Of a stretch of 64,000 bases of DNA, positions 53,132 through 62,554 are shown one piece after another. Each line of letters begins with the position of its first letter. Positions within the stretch are counted from its first letter, which is position 1. The position numbers and the translations under genes were made by a program. The DNA comes from an uncultured Eubacteriales bacterium (lineage in GTDB: Bacteria; Bacillota; Clostridia; Oscillospirales; Acutalibacteraceae): assembly GCA_934454655.1 (NCBI GenBank), contig CAKSFK010000011.1, forward strand, positions 1 to 64,000, in the 5' to 3' direction. Below the pieces are notes generated by a model, which saw only the letters and a list, made by a program, of their open reading frames with translations, was not told the origin of the DNA and made no database searches.

Positions 53132-53482
53132 TTATTCCTTAATGCCGTCAATTTTAACAGTAACCTTACCTACCGTAATATCCGCAAGGTCTTTAACAAT
53201 GTATTTAACCTTTTCGGTAATGCTTGCCGCCATAGCGTTGATGTTAACGCCGTAGGTGACTACAATATGAAGCTCAACGGATATATTATCTGCATTTCCC
53301 GTTACCTTAATTCCGGTGTCCGGCTGGTAGGTTTTGCTCAGCATATTAAAAATACGCTGGCGGTTAGAGCTGGGAACCATTCCCACAACGCCGAAGCAGG
53401 ACGTTACTTCATGACCGATAAGCTTTGAAAGGTAAGCCTCGGAAATTTCCACTCTGCCGAGCATTGTTTCGTATGTTATCAT
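53132..53482 (-). CDS. Asp23/Gls24-family envelope-stress protein (YloU-like)
   Basis: 116 aa, the size of this family. ETMLGRVEISEAYLSKLIGHEV at the start and VKITGNADNISVELHIVVTYG in the middle are characteristic. Members are membrane-associated or work with the following DhaL protein. Start: ATG 53482, seven bases after GGGAGG; the longer frame to 53542 overlaps the lipoprotein gene and is rejected. Confidence 0.93.
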   Translation of the reverse strand: MITYETMLGRVEISEAYLSKLIGHEVTSCFGVVGMVPSSNRQRIFNMLSKTYQPDTGIKVTGNADNISVELHIVVTYGVNINAMAASITEKVKYIVKDLADITVGKVTVKIDGIKE

Positions 53483-53526
53483 AGAAATTCCTCCCGTTGT
53501 AATTTTAGTCTGCAATGTGTCACACC

Positions 53527-55128
53527 TTATTTTGTGTAACACGTATATGAGTCAATTGAAAAGTAAATATCGCTTGCTGAAGAACCGTTTACGTTTTCAA
53601 TATTGTCATTGTAAAAAAGCACTCCCGTGCGGTAGCACACAGGAATAAACGGCATTTCCGTCTGAAGGACGGAGGCAACGTCGGCAACCGTATTTTCGCC
53701 GCTGTAAAAGCCGGATATTAAATCGGCGGGCGTTTTGGGGTTAAGCGCGACCCCGGTATTGCCGCCTTCTTCCTGCGCGGCATTTTCTTCGGGCCTCGGG
53801 TATTTAACGCCGTACGCCGTACTGCCGCCCTCCGTTACAAGGTTTGTAAGGTCCATATTCGGTGTAATTTCGGTTTCGGCAAGGCAAAGCTCAAAATTGC
53901 CGGAGCTTAACGCCGCGGTATAATCGGCAAAGCTTTTTTCGGTAACCTTAACCGAAATGCCGCACTCGGCAAGGTTTGCCGCAATAATCTGTGCCGCCGC
54001 CGCACGCATACGGTTTTCGCTGTTCACAAGCAGTTCAAACTTTAGTTTTGTACCGCCGTTTCTACGCACGCCGTCCCCATCCACACTATTATATCCTAAT
54101 TTCTCCAAAATCTCAACTGTTATTTCTTTATTTGCCGTTTTTTCTATATTCTGAACAGATTTTATCGGCGCCCAAACGGGGTTATAGAACCCGGTTGCGG
54201 CAAGCGCGTTGTTGTAAAAGCTGTCACGGCAGACGGCGGTGCGGTCTATTGCGGTGGAAAGCGCCTGACGGATATTGGCATCCGCCAGTACGCCGCGGTT
54301 CGCATTTACGGCAAGATACACCATTCTGTTTATATTTATATTAATTTTTTTTCCACTCATTCGGACAATGTTTCCGTCCGATATATCGCTGTAATACACA
54401 TCCGCCGCACCTATTTCCGCGTAGTGCGAAACCGATTCGGGGTCGGGGGCGTTTAAAAGCTTTATCTCCTTTATGTTAAAAGCGTTTCCGTAACTTGCGG
54501 TGTTTAAAATAAGAACCGTTGCGCCGTCGCTCGGAACATAACGCCCGCAGCCTATCGGCGGCAGTGCCACGCTGTCGGAATCTACGCGGTTTTCCGTTCC
54601 CTTTTTTATTATGGGAAAATCAAGAACGTTTGCAAAATAAGGGTCTGCTTTCGCAAGTTTGAAAACAACGGTGCGCGCGTCCTGAGCGCGAGCCGAAACC
54701 GCGCCGTAAAGCTTATAGCCGTATTCCGAAGCCGAAGCCTTTGCAAGCGCAAATGAACTCACAACATCATCGGCGGTAACGGCGCTCCCGTCGGAAAATT
54801 TGCGATCGGAAAGCTTTGCGGTACATTCCGTTCCGTTAAGGGTGACGCTTTCGGCGACGCAGTATTTAACGTTATACTCATTGTCCAGCTTCACCAGCGG
54901 GTCGAAAACCAGTTTTAAAAGCTGACGGTTGATCTCCGACTTCGCGGTGTACGGATTAAAGGAATCCGAAGCGGAGTACAAAAGCGTTAGGCTGTCCTTG
55001 GTTTTTCGCACCGATGATACCTGACCCGGCACTACGTCCGAGGAAGAGTAATCCGGCGCGGCGCGGCATCCGACAAGAAAAATTGCCGCGGACAGAATAA
55101 GAAGTACAGGTTTTATAAGCTTTATCAT
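53527..55128 (-). CDS. Solute-binding lipoprotein, peptide/nickel type (SBP family 5)
   Basis: Extracytoplasmic receptor of an ABC importer for peptides or similar ligands. Signal peptide with lipobox LVGC (lipid-carrying Cys21), then the SBP_bac_5 core: LKFVFDPLV-like start of the ligand domain, FSDGSAVTADDVVSSFALAK, VYLAVNANRGVLADANIRQALSTAIDR. 533 aa. Start: ATG 55128 with GGAGTG. No permease or ATPase gene accompanies it, so it either uses a transporter encoded elsewhere or has a sensory role. Seven bases follow ymdB, so it is co-transcribed. Confidence 0.9.
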   Translation of the reverse strand: MIKLIKPVLLILSAAIFLVGCRAAPDYSSSDVVPGQVSSVRKTKDSLTLLYSASDSFNPYTAKSEINRQLLKLVFDPLVKLDNEYNVKYCVAESVTLNGTECTAKLSDRKFSDGSAVTADDVVSSFALAKASASEYGYKLYGAVSARAQDARTVVFKLAKADPYFANVLDFPIIKKGTENRVDSDSVALPPIGCGRYVPSDGATVLILNTASYGNAFNIKEIKLLNAPDPESVSHYAEIGAADVYYSDISDGNIVRMSGKKINININRMVYLAVNANRGVLADANIRQALSTAIDRTAVCRDSFYNNALAATGFYNPVWAPIKSVQNIEKTANKEITVEILEKLGYNSVDGDGVRRNGGTKLKFELLVNSENRMRAAAAQIIAANLAECGISVKVTEKSFADYTAALSSGNFELCLAETEITPNMDLTNLVTEGGSTAYGVKYPRPEENAAQEEGGNTGVALNPKTPADLISGFYSGENTVADVASVLQTEMPFIPVCYRTGVLFYNDNIENVNGSSASDIYFSIDSYTCYTK

Positions 55129-55135
55129 ATTGCTT

Positions 55136-55921
55136 TCACTCCGTAATGTAAATACGTTCGGTTTTTTCCGCAAGACCTGTTTTTGTGTTGATATCAAAAA
55201 TACAGCCGTTAAGCATAGCTCTGCCGTCTGCCTGTTTAAACTTTGCGGTGTCGCCGTTTTTAAGACGGTTAATTATTATTTCGCTTTCAACGCCCAAAAC
55301 CGAGTCGGCGGCGCCCGTCATTCCGAGGTCTGTAATATATCCCGTTCCGTTTTTCAATATTGCGTTGTCGGCGGTCTGCACGTGGGTGTGGGTTCCGAAA
55401 ACGGCGGAAACCCTGCCGTCGAGGTAAATTCCCAGCGCTCTTTTTTCGCTTGTCGCCTCGGCGTGAAAATCCACTGCGATTATCCCCGCACCGTCTTTTT
55501 TCGCGCGGTCGATAAGCTCATCCGCCGCACAAAACGGGCAGGAAGCGTTCTGGCGCTCAATAAAAACTCTGCCCGCAAGGTTTATAACCGCCGCCTGCAC
55601 GTACCCAAGGTCAACAAGGCAGTAGCCTTTGCCCGCCGCGGCGTCCGTTATGTTGTGAGGCCGCAGGATAAATCCGTTTTCGTCAAGATAGCCGTAAACC
55701 TGCTTTCTCCTGAACGAATGGTTGCCGCCGGTGAGCACGTCCGCGCCGTATGCAAAAAGGCTTTCGGCGCTATCCTTTGTAACGCCGTTGCCCTCGGCGG
55801 AGTTTTCGCAGTTAATAACGGTAAGGTCAATATTTTTTTCCCGTTTAAGTGCGGGCAGTCTTTTTTTTATTTCTTCACAGCCGCAGGGACCGCAAACGTC
55901 TCCTATTGCCAACAGTCGCAT
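55136..55921 (-). CDS. ymdB: YmdB-type metallophosphoesterase (2',3'-cAMP phosphodiesterase family)
   Basis: Dimetal phosphoesterase of the TIGR00282/YmdB group, which in Bacillus influences biofilm and late-adaptive gene expression. LLAIGDVCGPCG is the first metal motif (GDxxG), NCENSAEGNGVT carries the conserved Asn-Glu-Asn, TGGNHSFRR the catalytic His, VDFHAEATSEKRA and VFGTHTHVQTAD further ligands. 261 aa. Start: ATG 55921 with CGGAGAG. First gene of the five-gene minus-strand operon. Usually found beside rny; here it is not. Confidence 0.95.
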   Translation of the reverse strand: MRLLAIGDVCGPCGCEEIKKRLPALKREKNIDLTVINCENSAEGNGVTKDSAESLFAYGADVLTGGNHSFRRKQVYGYLDENGFILRPHNITDAAAGKGYCLVDLGYVQAAVINLAGRVFIERQNASCPFCAADELIDRAKKDGAGIIAVDFHAEATSEKRALGIYLDGRVSAVFGTHTHVQTADNAILKNGTGYITDLGMTGAADSVLGVESEIIINRLKNGDTAKFKQADGRAMLNGCIFDINTKTGLAEKTERIYITE

Positions 55922-55979
55922 AATACTCTCCGAATTTCCGCGGGGCAACACGCCTTGCCGCTTTTGTTTTACCTTCATT

Positions 55980-56009
55980 ATTATACACTAAACAGCACCC
56001 TGTACGCAA
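55980..56009 (-). promoter_or_regulatory. Promoter of the ymdB-recG operon
   Basis: Minus-strand TTGCGT (56004-56009), 18 bases, TATAAT (55980-55985). Confidence 0.7.
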
Positions 56010-56064
56010 CCATAATTTTTCTGCCGTTCGGAACAGCCGTCGGGGCGACTATTGTAAAAAAAGG

Positions 56065-56093
56065 TTGTAAAAGAGCCGAATATGTGGTATGCT
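56065..56093 (+). promoter_or_regulatory. Promoter of the sugar transferase-glnN unit
   Basis: TTGTAA (56065-56070), 17 bases, TATGCT (56088-56093), with a TGG extension. Confidence 0.68.
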
Positions 56094-56147
56094 TTATAGT
56101 GATTAGTAAATAATGATACATTTATTTAAAATAATCGAGGACTTGTT

Positions 56148-57518
56148 ATGAATACTAAAAGACATATTCTTGAAAAACTTGTCATAGGTTTTTTAAAGGC
56201 TTTAATTTCGGCAACTTTTACGGTTGTCGAGGGTTGGTGCTGGATAAATTGTTTTAACGATGATGTTCCTATGCCGTATTACAGGCTTGGTCATTATTTT
56301 ATGCTGGCACTCATTCTCGCTTCATACATTGCTATTTCGAAGGTATACGGCGCTTTTGAAATAGGTACAAGTTCCGCTACCGATATTGCCTTTTCCCAGA
56401 TAATAACGGTATTCATCTGGCAGATCGTGTGTTACGTTATGTTCACGCTTGTAAGCCACAAGCTTTTGGGAATTGAAATTTTTGCCGTAATGTTTGTTTT
56501 GTTTTCGGCGTTCGGAACGGTGTGGGCGGTCTTGTCGGACAGGATATACTATGTTCTGCACAAGCCGAAGCGCACGATAGTTGTATACGGCAATATCGAT
56601 TCGTACCTTTCGCTTAAGGGCATAAGGAATATGGACAGGCGGTTTAACGTTGTAAAGACATATAACGCAGATAAAATTTCGCTTGATGAGCTTTGCAAAA
56701 AAATATACGATGTTGACGCTGTTTTTCTCTGCGGCGTTCCCTCGGAATACCGCAACGAGGTTGTTAAATTCTGCGTCGCAAATGACCGCGTTGCGTATAT
56801 CAAGCCGAAAATATCGGATACAATAATCCGTGGAGGACAAACGATACAGCTGCTTAATATACCGATCTACCGATGCCGAAGAGCCGGCAGTTCGTATTCA
56901 TACCTTTTTGTAAAGAGAATTATGGATATTGTGTTTTCACTTGTCGGAATAATTGTGTTAAGCCCGCTTATGCTTATAACCTCGCTTGCCGTAAAGCTTT
57001 ATGACGGCGGACCGATTTTTTACATGCAGCAGCGGTACACAAAGGATAAAAAGCTTTTTAATGTTATAAAATTCAGAAGTATGAGGGTAGACGCGGAAAA
57101 AGACGGCGTTGCAAGGCTTGCAAGCGAAAATGACGACCGTATAACTCCTGTGGGAAGGGTGTTAAGAAAGCTGAGGCTTGACGAAATGCCGCAGCTGTTC
57201 AATATTCTGAACGGTTCAATGTCGGTGGTAGGTCCGCGCCCCGAACGTCCCGAAATTTTCGAGCAGTATGAAAAAGAAATGCCCGAATTTGCGCTGAGGC
57301 TTCAGGTAAAGGCGGGTCTTACGGGCTACGCGCAGGTATACGGGAAATATAACACTCCGCCGTACGATAAGGTGCAGATGGACTTAACGTACATCGCCAA
57401 TCAGTCTCTTGCGGAGGATATTAAGCTTATGCTGTTAACCTTTAAGATAATGTTTGTGTCCGACAGCACCGAGGGCGTTAAGGACGGTCAGGTTACGGCG
57501 GACAGAAAGACAAAATAA
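56148..57518 (+). CDS. Undecaprenyl-phosphate sugar phosphotransferase (WbaP/WcaJ-like)
   Basis: Transfers a sugar-1-phosphate to undecaprenyl phosphate, starting polysaccharide repeat units. Four N-terminal TMs (residues about 15-145), a degenerate Rossmann-like region, a re-entrant TM ([22 protein letters not shown], about 262-285) and the catalytic bacterial-sugar-transferase domain with [42 protein letters not shown] and [15 protein letters not shown]. 456 aa. No other exopolysaccharide gene is adjacent; the CapD-like enzyme at 34817 could supply its substrate. A 32-base gap to glnN. Confidence 0.93.
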   Translation: MNTKRHILEKLVIGFLKALISATFTVVEGWCWINCFNDDVPMPYYRLGHYFMLALILASYIAISKVYGAFEIGTSSATDIAFSQIITVFIWQIVCYVMFTLVSHKLLGIEIFAVMFVLFSAFGTVWAVLSDRIYYVLHKPKRTIVVYGNIDSYLSLKGIRNMDRRFNVVKTYNADKISLDELCKKIYDVDAVFLCGVPSEYRNEVVKFCVANDRVAYIKPKISDTIIRGGQTIQLLNIPIYRCRRAGSSYSYLFVKRIMDIVFSLVGIIVLSPLMLITSLAVKLYDGGPIFYMQQRYTKDKKLFNVIKFRSMRVDAEKDGVARLASENDDRITPVGRVLRKLRLDEMPQLFNILNGSMSVVGPRPERPEIFEQYEKEMPEFALRLQVKAGLTGYAQVYGKYNTPPYDKVQMDLTYIANQSLAEDIKLMLLTFKIMFVSDSTEGVKDGQVTADRKTK

Positions 57519-57550
57519 ACGTGGCAAATGCCGCCCGAAAGGATATTGTT

Positions 57551-59641
57551 ATGGATAAAGTGAGCGAGCTTTTCGGCAGTAACGTGTTTAACGATTCGGT
57601 TATGACCGAAAGACTGCCCAAGGATACCTACAAAATGCTTAAAAGCGCCGTTAAAGAAGGCAAAAGCATTGACAGCAGTATTGCCGATACGGTAGCCTCG
57701 GCAATGAAGGACTGGGCAATTGAAAAGGGAGCAACGCATTATACGCACTGGTTTCAGCCGCTTACCGGCATAACCGCCGAAAAACACGACAGCTTTATTT
57801 CCCCGACTGACGACGGGCATATTATAATGGAATTTTCCGGCAAGGAGCTTATTAAGGGCGAGCCGGACGCGTCGTCTTTTCCCTCGGGCGGACTCAGGGC
57901 GACGTTTGAGGCACGCGGATACACCGCGTGGGACCCCAGCTCATACGCTTTTGTAAAGGACGGCACGCTCTGTATTCCCACGGCTTTCTGCTCATACAGC
58001 GGCGAGGCGCTTGATCAGAAAACACCGCTTCTCCGCAGTATGGAGGCTATAAACAAGCAGGCGCTCAGAATTGTTCACGCCTGCGGACTTGATAATGTTA
58101 AAAAGGTCAACACAACGGTAGGACCCGAACAGGAATATTTTTTGGTCGATAAAAAGATGTATGACAGCCGTCCCGACCTTATTTACTGCGGAAGAACGCT
58201 TATAGGCGCAATGCCGCCTAAGGGTCAGGAGATGGACGATCACTATTTCGGCGTTTTAAAGCCCAGAGTTGCGGCGTTTATGCGCGACCTTGACAACGAG
58301 CTGTGGCGGCTTGGTGTGCTTGCAAAGACCGAGCATAACGAGGTTGCGCCCTCACAGCATGAGTTAGCGCCCATATTCACCACAACAAACATTGCGGCGG
58401 ATCATAATCAGCTTACAATGGAAATAATGAAAAAGACCGCGCTGAAGCACGGGCTTGTCTGCCTGCTTCACGAGAAACCGTTTGACGGCGTTAACGGCAG
58501 CGGTAAGCACAACAACTGGTCGCTTTCGACCGATACGGGCATAAACCTTTTAAATCCCGGCAAGGACCCCGGTGAAAACAGGCTGTTCCTGCTCACGCTC
58601 GCGGCGGTTATAAAGGCGGTTGACAAGCATCAGGATCTGCTTAGAATATCGGTTGCGACAGCGGGCAACGACCACAGACTGGGTGCTAACGAAGCTCCGC
58701 CGGCTATTATTTCAATGTTCTTGGGCGATGAGCTTACCGGTGTGCTTGAGGCAATTGAAAACGATTCTCACCATAACAACGCTAAAAGGGTAAAAATGAC
58801 GGTGGGAGCGGATATTATTCCGTTTATACGCCGCGATAATACCGACCGCAACCGTACTTCACCCTTTGCGTTTACGGGAAATAAGTTTGAGTTCAGAATG
58901 CTCGGTTCTGCGTCCTCTATATCGGACACTAACGTTATGATAAACACAATGGTGGCGGATGTATTTGCCGAATTTGCCGACAGGCTTGAAAATGCCGACA
59001 ATGCGGACGAGGAGATACATAACATTGTCAAGGAAACCGTGCATAATCACAAACGCATTATCTTTAACGGGGACGGATATTCCGAGGAATGGCAGGCAGA
59101 GGCGGAAAAGCGCGGTCTGCTCAACCTTAAAAGCACCGTTGACGCGCTTCCGCTGCTTAAAAGCGAGGAAAACATTAAGCTGTTTGAGCGCCACGGCGTG
59201 TTAAGCCGCGCGGAAATAAACTCAAGGGTGGATATTATTCTTGAAAATTATTCAAAGGTGCTGCACATAGAGGCACTGACGCTTATTGAGATGATGAACC
59301 GCGAGGTTGTACCCGCAATAAGCGAATATACCGACAAGCTTTGCACCGGGCTCATAAACAAACGCAGTTTGGGACTTTGTGCGGACGATCTTGCCGATAC
59401 CGAAATAATCGCAAGGCTTTCCGCGGCGGGAAACGAGATATATAAGCTTACGGGCGACCTTAAAATGGCGGTTGCCTCTGCCGAGAAAATACCCGATATG
59501 CTGGAAAGAGCAAGAAATTACCACGATGTTGTGCTGAGGCTTATGAACGATATACGTAAATATGCCGACAGCGCCGAGGCAGTGGTTTCAAAGAACTGCT
59601 GGCCGTATCCCAGCTACGGTGAGCTGTTGTTCAGCGTTTGA
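57551..59641 (+). CDS. glnN: Glutamine synthetase, type III
   Basis: Makes glutamine from glutamate and ammonia. The length (696 aa, against about 450 for type I) and sequence identify the GlnN group: [48 protein letters not shown] and [18 protein letters not shown] are type III signatures, with [16 protein letters not shown] as the ATP/Glu loop. Start: ATG 57551 after AAAGGA; the frame open to 57521 is rejected. It ends 89 bases before a terminator. No GlnR-type operator is recognised. Confidence 0.96.
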   Translation: MDKVSELFGSNVFNDSVMTERLPKDTYKMLKSAVKEGKSIDSSIADTVASAMKDWAIEKGATHYTHWFQPLTGITAEKHDSFISPTDDGHIIMEFSGKELIKGEPDASSFPSGGLRATFEARGYTAWDPSSYAFVKDGTLCIPTAFCSYSGEALDQKTPLLRSMEAINKQALRIVHACGLDNVKKVNTTVGPEQEYFLVDKKMYDSRPDLIYCGRTLIGAMPPKGQEMDDHYFGVLKPRVAAFMRDLDNELWRLGVLAKTEHNEVAPSQHELAPIFTTTNIAADHNQLTMEIMKKTALKHGLVCLLHEKPFDGVNGSGKHNNWSLSTDTGINLLNPGKDPGENRLFLLTLAAVIKAVDKHQDLLRISVATAGNDHRLGANEAPPAIISMFLGDELTGVLEAIENDSHHNNAKRVKMTVGADIIPFIRRDNTDRNRTSPFAFTGNKFEFRMLGSASSISDTNVMINTMVADVFAEFADRLENADNADEEIHNIVKETVHNHKRIIFNGDGYSEEWQAEAEKRGLLNLKSTVDALPLLKSEENIKLFERHGVLSRAEINSRVDIILENYSKVLHIEALTLIEMMNREVVPAISEYTDKLCTGLINKRSLGLCADDLADTEIIARLSAAGNEIYKLTGDLKMAVASAEKIPDMLERARNYHDVVLRLMNDIRKYADSAEAVVSKNCWPYPSYGELLFSV

Positions 59642-59729
59642 TTATACTGTTTTAAAATTCGCGGCCTGACGGAAAGGAAGTATTCCCTGACCGAAAGGTG
59701 CGGCATTTATATCTCTTTTAAAAGAAGTT

Positions 59730-59761
59730 AAAGCCGTACCTTTTTTCGGGGTGCGGCTTTT
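59730..59761 (+). terminator. Terminator of glnN
   Basis: AAAGCCG-T-ACC pairs with GGGTGCGGCTTTT, with a T-rich loop, just before the hydrogenase-maturation operon. Confidence 0.75.
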
Positions 59762-59795
59762 GAATTATATTTTATTAAACAGGAGTGTGTTTTTT

Positions 59796-60050
59796 ATGCA
59801 AACAAGAGTGGCAGTAATGTCGGTTATTGTTGAAGACCCCGATTCGGTAAGTCGGCTTAACAGTCTGCTTCACGAGTACGGAGATTACATTATAGGCAGA
59901 ATGGGGATACCCTACCGCCTTAAGGGAATAAACATTGTATCGGTGGCGCTTGACGCCCCGCAGGATGAAATAGCGGCGCTTGCGGGCAAGCTTGGCAACA
60001 TTGACGGGATCAGTGTTAAAACGGCATATTCAAATGTTTGCACGGAATAA
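59796..60050 (+). CDS. TM1266-type iron-only hydrogenase system regulator
   Basis: 84-aa ACT-like/NikR-C-like small protein of the hyd_TM1266 family that accompanies FeFe-hydrogenase maturases. TRVAVMSVIVEDPDSV forms the first strand and helix; YIIGRMGIPYRLKGINIVSV is the conserved core. Start: ATG 59796 with GGAGTG; the frame reaches 59751 but that part lies in the terminator. It overlaps hydE by 17 bases, so it is tightly coupled. The regulatory ligand is unknown. Confidence 0.92.
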   Translation: MQTRVAVMSVIVEDPDSVSRLNSLLHEYGDYIIGRMGIPYRLKGINIVSVALDAPQDEIAALAGKLGNIDGISVKTAYSNVCTE

Positions 60051-61080
60051 AGAACTTATTGAACGTCTGGCGGCGGAACACAGCCTAAAGCTTTGCGAAT
60101 ATGAACAGCTCATAAGCGCGCAAAGCGCGGAGCTTTCACGGTTTGCGGCGGGGCTTGCGGACAATGTACGGTGCGAAATATACGGAACTGACGTATACGT
60201 GCGCGGACTTATTGAGATTGGAAACTACTGCCGCAACGACTGCCTTTACTGCGGAATAAGGCGTTCAAACACAAATTGCGACCGATATTTGTTGACGGAA
60301 GAACAGATACTTGACTGCTGTAAAACGGGGTATGAACTGGGTTTTCGCACCTTTGTGCTTCAGGGCGGGGAGGGCGTTATACCCATAGGAAACGTTTTAT
60401 CAACCGTTCACAAAATAAAAACCGAATATCCCGATTGCGCCGTGACGCTGTCGCTCGGTGAATATTCGTTTGATGATTACAAAGCGATGTTCGGCGCCGG
60501 GGCGGACCGTTATCTTTTAAGGCACGAAACCGCCGACCGCGGGCACTACGAAAAACTGCACCCGGCGGAAATGTCCTTTGATAACCGCGTCAGGTGTCTT
60601 TACGACCTTAAAAAAATAGGATTTCAGGTCGGCTGCGGCTTTATGGTCGGCTCGCCGTTCCAAACTGCCGCAACACTTGCAAAGGATCTTAAGTTTATCG
60701 AGGAATTAAATCCCGATATGTGCGGCATAGGCCCGTTTATTCCGCAAAAGGATACGCCGCTCGGCGAGTACCCCGCGGGGTCGGCAGAGCAGACAACGTA
60801 TCTGCTGTCGCTTATAAGGCTTATTAAACCGAATATTTTGCTTCCCGCGACAACGGCGCTCGGTACGGCTGACCCGAACGGGCGTGAAAAGGGAATAAAG
60901 GCGGGGGCTAATGTTGTAATGCCGAATCTGTCGCCCGTGGCAGTGCGGAAAAAATACGCCCTTTACGACAATAAAATATGCACCGGTGAGGAATCGGCAC
61001 AGTGCCGCGAATGTCTTAACAACCGAATGAAGAGCATAGGCTATAAGATTGTTACGGCGCGCGGAGATATTAAAAAATAA
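60034..61080 (+). CDS. hydE: FeFe-hydrogenase H-cluster radical SAM maturase HydE
   Basis: Radical SAM enzyme in synthesis of the H-cluster dithiolate/iron synthon. CX3CX2C at Cys66, Cys70 and Cys73 (GNYCRNDCLYCGIRR), FVLQGGEGV with the SAM-binding GGE, RYLLRHETAD and MCGIGPFIPQKDTPL follow the HydE pattern. 348 aa. Start: ATG 60034 inside the end of the upstream gene, with no good ribosome site of its own, so expression depends on translational coupling. hydG follows after 14 bases. Confidence 0.96.
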   Translation: MFARNKELIERLAAEHSLKLCEYEQLISAQSAELSRFAAGLADNVRCEIYGTDVYVRGLIEIGNYCRNDCLYCGIRRSNTNCDRYLLTEEQILDCCKTGYELGFRTFVLQGGEGVIPIGNVLSTVHKIKTEYPDCAVTLSLGEYSFDDYKAMFGAGADRYLLRHETADRGHYEKLHPAEMSFDNRVRCLYDLKKIGFQVGCGFMVGSPFQTAATLAKDLKFIEELNPDMCGIGPFIPQKDTPLGEYPAGSAEQTTYLLSLIRLIKPNILLPATTALGTADPNGREKGIKAGANVVMPNLSPVAVRKKYALYDNKICTGEESAQCRECLNNRMKSIGYKIVTARGDIKK

Positions 61081-61094
61081 AAGGAAGATGTTTT

Positions 61095-62543
61095 ATGTTT
61101 AAGTACGACTCGAAATCACTTGTAGCGGACGAATTTATTAACCACGAAGAAATTTTGGAAACGATGAAATACGCCGAGGAAAACAAAAACAACCTCGAGC
61201 TTGTAAATGCCCTGCTTGAAAAGGCCAAACCGAAGAAGAACGGCAGCGGCGTCACCTGCGCGGGGCTTACCCACAGGGAAGCGGCGGTTCTGCTTGCCTG
61301 CGAGGACGAGGAAACCGTGAACAAAATGTATGAGCTTGCCAATGAAATAAAGCTTGCGTTTTACGGCAACCGCATTGTTATGTTCGCTCCGCTTTATCTT
61401 TCAAATTACTGCGTTAACGGCTGTGTTTACTGTCCCTACCATATAAAAAACAAGCATATAGCAAGAATAAAGCTTACACAGGAGCAGGTTAGGAACGAGG
61501 TTATCGCCCTTCAGGATATGGGACATAAGCGCCTTGCAATTGAAGCGGGGGAGGACCCTGTCAATAATCCGATCGAATATATACTGGATTGCATTAAGAC
61601 AATATACTCCGTCCATCACAAAAACGGAGACATAAGGCGTGTTAACGTTAATATAGCCGCAACCACGGTTGAAAATTACCGCAGGCTTAAAGAGGCGGGC
61701 ATAGGTACATACATACTGTTCCAGGAAACCTACAACAAAAAGAGTTACCTTGAACTCCACCCCTCGGGACCCAAGCACGATTACAATTATCACACCGAGG
61801 CAATGGACCGTGCAATGGAGGGCGGCATTGACGATGTGGGTCTGGGTGTGCTGTTCGGTCTTGAAGGCTATAAATACGAATTTGCGGGACTTCTTATGCA
61901 CGCGGAGCATCTTGAGGCGGTTCACGGCGTAGGTCCGCACACAATAAGCGTACCCAGAATAAAACACGCCGACGATATTGACCCCGGTGTGTTTGACAAC
62001 AGCCTTTCGGATGAACTGTTTGCAAAAATCATTGCCTGCATACGCATTGCCGTGCCGTATACCGGAATGATTATATCCACAAGAGAAAGCGAAGCGGTAC
62101 GCGGAAAGGTGCTTGATTACGGCATTTCGCAGATAAGCGGCGCGTCCAGAACATCTGTGGGCGGTTACACGCAGGAGGAACGCCCCCACGATTCCGAGCA
62201 GTTTGACGTTTCCGACCAACGCACTCTTGACGAGGTTGTGCGCTGGCTTATGGAAAAGGAGCATATTCCGTCCTTCTGCACCGCGTGTTACAGAGAGGGC
62301 AGAACCGGCGATAGATTTATGAGCCTATGTAAAAACGGGCAGATATTAAATTGCTGCCATCCCAACGCGCTTATGACGCTCACGGAATATCTTGTCGATT
62401 ATGCGTCCGACGAAACAAAGAAGGTAGGATTTGAGCTGATAGAGCGCGAGCTTAAAAAAATACCCGGCGACAAGGTGCGCGAGATTGCCGCGCGGCACAT
62501 TGAAGAGATTAAAAACTCAAACAGCCGCGATTTCAGATTTTGA
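61095..62543 (+). CDS. hydG: FeFe-hydrogenase H-cluster radical SAM maturase HydG
   Basis: Tyrosine lyase that makes the CO and CN ligands of the H-cluster. N-terminal CX3CX2C at Cys106, Cys110 and Cys113 (NYCVNGCVYCPYH), IEAGEDPVNNP with the SAM motif, LFQETYNKKSY, and the HydG-specific C-terminal second-cluster motif CTACYREGRTGDRF with the third Cys in NGQILNCCHPNA. 482 aa, normal. GGAAG site before ATG 61095. Confidence 0.97.
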   Translation: MFKYDSKSLVADEFINHEEILETMKYAEENKNNLELVNALLEKAKPKKNGSGVTCAGLTHREAAVLLACEDEETVNKMYELANEIKLAFYGNRIVMFAPLYLSNYCVNGCVYCPYHIKNKHIARIKLTQEQVRNEVIALQDMGHKRLAIEAGEDPVNNPIEYILDCIKTIYSVHHKNGDIRRVNVNIAATTVENYRRLKEAGIGTYILFQETYNKKSYLELHPSGPKHDYNYHTEAMDRAMEGGIDDVGLGVLFGLEGYKYEFAGLLMHAEHLEAVHGVGPHTISVPRIKHADDIDPGVFDNSLSDELFAKIIACIRIAVPYTGMIISTRESEAVRGKVLDYGISQISGASRTSVGGYTQEERPHDSEQFDVSDQRTLDEVVRWLMEKEHIPSFCTACYREGRTGDRFMSLCKNGQILNCCHPNALMTLTEYLVDYASDETKKVGFELIERELKKIPGDKVREIAARHIEEIKNSNSRDFRF

Positions 62544-62554
62544 GGTGATGAACA

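Noticed and set aside
55130..56113. 327-codon plus-strand frame over ymdB
   Set aside because: Antisense to ymdB, whose metal-binding motifs are intact; its start lies in the lipoprotein gene promoter side without a ribosome site.
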